This document shows, in pieces, positions 19,947 through 22,159 of a DNA stretch of 22,159 nt. This stretch comes from a virus, in IMG/VR virus record IMGVR_UViG_3300038825_000698, positions 3,296-25,454 of that record. One strand, given 5' to 3'. The notes under the pieces are model-generated. The model was given only the letters and a program-made list of their open reading frames with translations, ran no database searches and was not told the origin of the DNA. Position 1 is the stretch's first letter, and each line of letters opens with the position of its first letter. Both the position numbers and the translations under genes were made by a program.

Positions 19947-21808
19947 CAGCGCCACCCATTAACAAAGCCGCCCTTTGGCTGGCGGCGTCTTGCAAAGACT
20001 TCTGGAACGGGCGGGGATTGCGGCTGATCAGCCGGTGCGGGCTGCGTTTCGCGACGGTCAGCTATTGCGTTCAGATTTAGGTTCAAAATCGCAAGCGCCC
20101 CAATCGCATAGACACGGCAGTCCAATGCCTCGTTCCTTGTCCGGGTCTTCACAAATTCACGCCGGGGAAACCCTTTGTGGAATTTCGTGACGATTTTCTC
20201 CGACGCGGCAAGCTGTTTGAAATATTCATCCGGCCTATCATCGGGAAAGTGCATAAAACCCGCTCCCGGCATTGTAATCTTTAACCGGGAAAATATCAAT
20301 TCTTTGGCGGCATCGACGCCAACAGTGAAAAGCTTAATCTTTCCGATGTTGTTTCGCGTCGGGCGGCTGACGATTGCGCGGTTCTCTCCGGCCATCCCCT
20401 TGATCGCAAAGATGCGCTTTCCTTCGCGCGGCCGAACGTAATTATAGACGGCTTGCGTATAGTGTCCGCCACTATCGATGCAGGCTGACCTGATCCCCAG
20501 ATCGCGCCCGTCTTCTGTCTTGAAGGTCTGTGACAAGATCGCGTCTAAATCCTGCCATAATTGCGGCGTGGATGGGTCACCGTAAAGGGTGCGATAATCC
20601 AGCGACCAGCTTTCCTCATCGCGGCCCCAGCCCACCACCTCCAATTCAAGGCGGTCATCCTGTACGTCGACGCCAGCTGTGATCAGAACTATGTCGTCAG
20701 GGATTTCGTCACCGAATGTTTCCGCACGTTCTGCGACAGCGAAGTCATCGACGCGTTCGCCCTGATCTTCCCACGTTTCCGCCAGATAGACATTCGTCCA
20801 GACGCGCAGGGTTTCCGGCAGCTTTTTGGCCGACAGGAAGTCTCTGACGGCATCGGCCAGCGGGGTCCAGGGGCTATAGATGCCGTTAATGTGGAACCCA
20901 GCGGTTCCGGTAAATTCTTCGGTGGCGATCCAATAGCCTTTTCGGACGGCACGGTTGCGCTTTGCGTCATCCCAGCACGATCCGCATTCCTCGCAAACAT
21001 ACGCCGCTGTATCGGGCCTGTCCTTCTCCCATTGGACGTTTGACCATTTCAGCGTCTGATCGTGGCCGCAATCCTCGCAAGCCACAAAATAACGCCGCTT
21101 GTCGCTTTCCTCAAAAGCGGCTTCGATGCGGGACGCGCCTTTGTTGGTCGGCGTCGACACCATCAGGATTTTACGGTTCCAGAACGTCGCTGACCTTTTC
21201 CGGGCCAGCTGGATCGGGTCACCCTCTGATCCGGCGCTTGCTGGATAGCGGTCGACCTCATCGCAAAGCACGATCCTGATCGGACGGCTGGCAAGACCGG
21301 CGGCGCTGTTTGATCCGACAAGGCTGATATGACCGCCCGGAAAGACCTTGTGGGTGGTTGTGTTGTTCGCGTCCCGACTTCGGGGGTCTTTGACCTTGCC
21401 GCGAAGCTGTGGCGTATCACGCAACATCGGGGCCAGACGGTCTTTTGAAAAGCTTTGCGCCATATCCAGCGTCGGCTGCACGCAAAGGATCGGGCTGGGA
21501 TCATGCGCGATATGATAGCCAATGACGTTCAGCAGCATTTCAGTCTTGCCGACCTGCGCACCTGCCATAACGACGACGTCCCGGTTTCTCGGATCGCTGA
21601 TGGCATCCATAATGCCGCGCTGGTAGTTCGCCCGCGCAGTATGCCATTTACCGGCTTCGGCACTAGCCTCCGACGACAGACGCCTTTCTAGGTCTGCCCA
21701 CGCCGCGACGGTTAGCTTTGGCGGGGGCTTCAGAACCGCCATCGCTTCCGACACCACTGCCGACAGTGCGGCCTGCGTGTTCTTCTGGTTTATAAGCGGA
21801 TAGTTCAT
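19946..21808 (-). CDS. terL: Terminase large subunit, GpA family
   Basis: A 620-residue packaging motor and nuclease. The Walker A-type motif is AGAQVGKTE (82-90) and Walker B is IVLCDEVD (179-186). Motif III is in ILMVSTPTNKG. Four cysteines, C244/C247 and C272/C275, form a zinc-binding insert. Nuclease acidic residues are D381 in AGVDVQDDR, D445 in CIDSGG and D563 in NEALDCRVYA. The length suits the GpA family. ATG 21808 has AGAGG about 7 nt upstream; methionine 23 (ATG 21742, with GGAAG upstream) is an alternative. The start lies 146 nt inside the small subunit gene. GpA-type enzymes generally cut at cos sites, so cohesive ends are expected. Confidence 0.95.
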   Translation of the reverse strand: MNYPLINQKNTQAALSAVVSEAMAVLKPPPKLTVAAWADLERRLSSEASAEAGKWHTARANYQRGIMDAISDPRNRDVVVMAGAQVGKTEMLLNVIGYHIAHDPSPILCVQPTLDMAQSFSKDRLAPMLRDTPQLRGKVKDPRSRDANNTTTHKVFPGGHISLVGSNSAAGLASRPIRIVLCDEVDRYPASAGSEGDPIQLARKRSATFWNRKILMVSTPTNKGASRIEAAFEESDKRRYFVACEDCGHDQTLKWSNVQWEKDRPDTAAYVCEECGSCWDDAKRNRAVRKGYWIATEEFTGTAGFHINGIYSPWTPLADAVRDFLSAKKLPETLRVWTNVYLAETWEDQGERVDDFAVAERAETFGDEIPDDIVLITAGVDVQDDRLELEVVGWGRDEESWSLDYRTLYGDPSTPQLWQDLDAILSQTFKTEDGRDLGIRSACIDSGGHYTQAVYNYVRPREGKRIFAIKGMAGENRAIVSRPTRNNIGKIKLFTVGVDAAKELIFSRLKITMPGAGFMHFPDDRPDEYFKQLAASEKIVTKFHKGFPRREFVKTRTRNEALDCRVYAIGALAILNLNLNAIADRRETQPAPADQPQSPPVPEVFARRRQPKGGFVNGWR

Positions 21809-22100
21809 TCAATGCCTCTGTGACTTGTCCCTCTAGAATATCCTGAATGACGTTGATCTCTGTCTCGACTGCGGCCATCGGTGCGCAGATCGTCGGCAAC
21901 GCCATCAGCTTCGCCTTCATCGCTGACAGAACATCAGCCCACGCGGTCTTTACATCTTCGGCGCTCACAAGCTCGCGTTTTGCTTTGAGCAGTTCAAGCT
22001 CGGCAAGTTCGGCGTCAGCGGTCATTTTCCGGGCGCGTGCTGCGTTGTAATCCGGCTCATCAATCGGTGGTCTGCCGGGCTTCCGTTTCGTTTCTGTCAT
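21663..22100 (-). CDS. terS: Terminase small subunit, Nu1-like
   Basis: A 145-residue protein at the head of the late operon. Residues 1-75 (TETKRKPGRPPIDEPDYNAARARKM, then helical ADAELAELELLKAKRELVSAEDV) resemble Nu1-type DNA-recognition subunits, including the YxxARxRKxxAxAEL...LxKxxGxLVxxxxV pattern. A second helical part (WADVLSAMKAKLMALP...ETEINVIQDILEGQVTEALNEL) fits oligomerisation. The tail is Gly/Ser-rich and ends with an AT-hook-like GVGRPRK. A similar GRP unit lies near the N-terminus. There is no clear Shine-Dalgarno ahead of ATG 22100. The tail overlaps terL by 146 nt. Confidence 0.82.
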   Translation of the reverse strand: MTETKRKPGRPPIDEPDYNAARARKMTADAELAELELLKAKRELVSAEDVKTAWADVLSAMKAKLMALPTICAPMAAVETEINVIQDILEGQVTEALNELSAYKPEEHAGRTVGSGVGSDGGSEAPAKANRRGVGRPRKASVVGG

Positions 22101-22159
22101 TGTTAACCAGATTTCAGTTAAATTCTGTCGCTAGAAAAGTGTTGCGATCGCGCGTTACC
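22101..22159 (-). promoter_or_regulatory. Upstream region of the late operon (partial)
   Basis: These 59 bases ahead of the terminase genes hold no gene that I can read. They contain the palindromes GCGATCGC (22144-22151) and GTTAAC (22102-22107). In lambda-type phages cos and small-subunit binding sites lie near here, but the window ends too soon to recognise one. No promoter with convincing -35 and -10 boxes is visible. Confidence 0.35.

Noticed and set aside
1-22159. Integrase, attachment site, tRNA, CRISPR array, insertion sequence or repressor gene
   Set aside because: No frame shows recombinase or helix-turn-helix repressor motifs, no cloverleaf or regularly spaced repeats were seen, and no terminal inverted repeats with a transposase frame are present.
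22101-22159. A cos site at the right edge
   Set aside because: The palindromes GCGATCGC and GTTAAC are suggestive, but no set of repeated terminase sites or nick-site symmetry can be recognised in 59 bases.

Overview
This window is a tightly packed block of a tailed-phage genome: a siphovirus with a lambda-type packaging and head module and an HK97-type capsid. It is probably from, or integrated in, a marine-type alphaproteobacterium. The evidence is a complete terminase-portal-capsid-tail-fibre-lysis series, a holin of the gene-transfer-agent 3TM type, several small proteins of kinds I associate with marine alphaproteobacterial phages, moderately high GC, and a complete lack of GANTC (the CcrM methylation site of Alphaproteobacteria) in my reading of the window. 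I see no integrase, repressor, tRNA, CRISPR array or insertion sequence, so lytic or temperate lifestyle cannot be decided.

Layout. (1) Positions 1-1916, minus strand: a short operon with a Holliday-resolvase-like PD-(D/E)XK nuclease, a C5-cytosine DNA methyltransferase, a second PD-(D/E)XK-like protein, and the start of a further gene cut by the window edge. A 246-codon reading frame with its own Shine-Dalgarno is overprinted inside the methyltransferase gene. (2) Positions 1917-2004: a divergent promoter region with an interrupted dyad (CCCACC...GCAA / TTGC...GGTGGG). (3) Positions 2005-4103, plus strand: a RecB/Cas4-like exonuclease and an ERF-type single-strand annealing protein, which make a two-component recombination pair, then four overlapping small genes, ended by a strong intrinsic terminator at 4133-4169. 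(4) Positions 4164-22100, minus strand, transcribed right to left: terminase small and large subunits, a gpW-like connector, the portal, a long in-frame protease-capsid polyprotein, head-tail joining proteins, tail terminator, tail tube, tail chaperones with a -1 frameshift, tape measure, distal tail, hub, J-like host-specificity protein, fibre, fibre chaperone, then a lysis/accessory cluster of tiny membrane proteins, a PD-(D/E)XK nuclease, an M15 endolysin and a 3TM-type holin.

How it fits together. Late genes are coupled by 1-4 nt overlaps (very often TGATG). Protein stoichiometry seems to be set by translation signals: near-perfect Shine-Dalgarno sites at the tail tube gene and inside the polyprotein exactly where the capsid domain starts, a slippery AAAAAAC plus stem at the tail chaperone, and a UUCG hairpin just after the capsid gene. 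The items most worth checking are the overprinted gene in the methyltransferase, the zero count of GANTC, and the nested capsid start.
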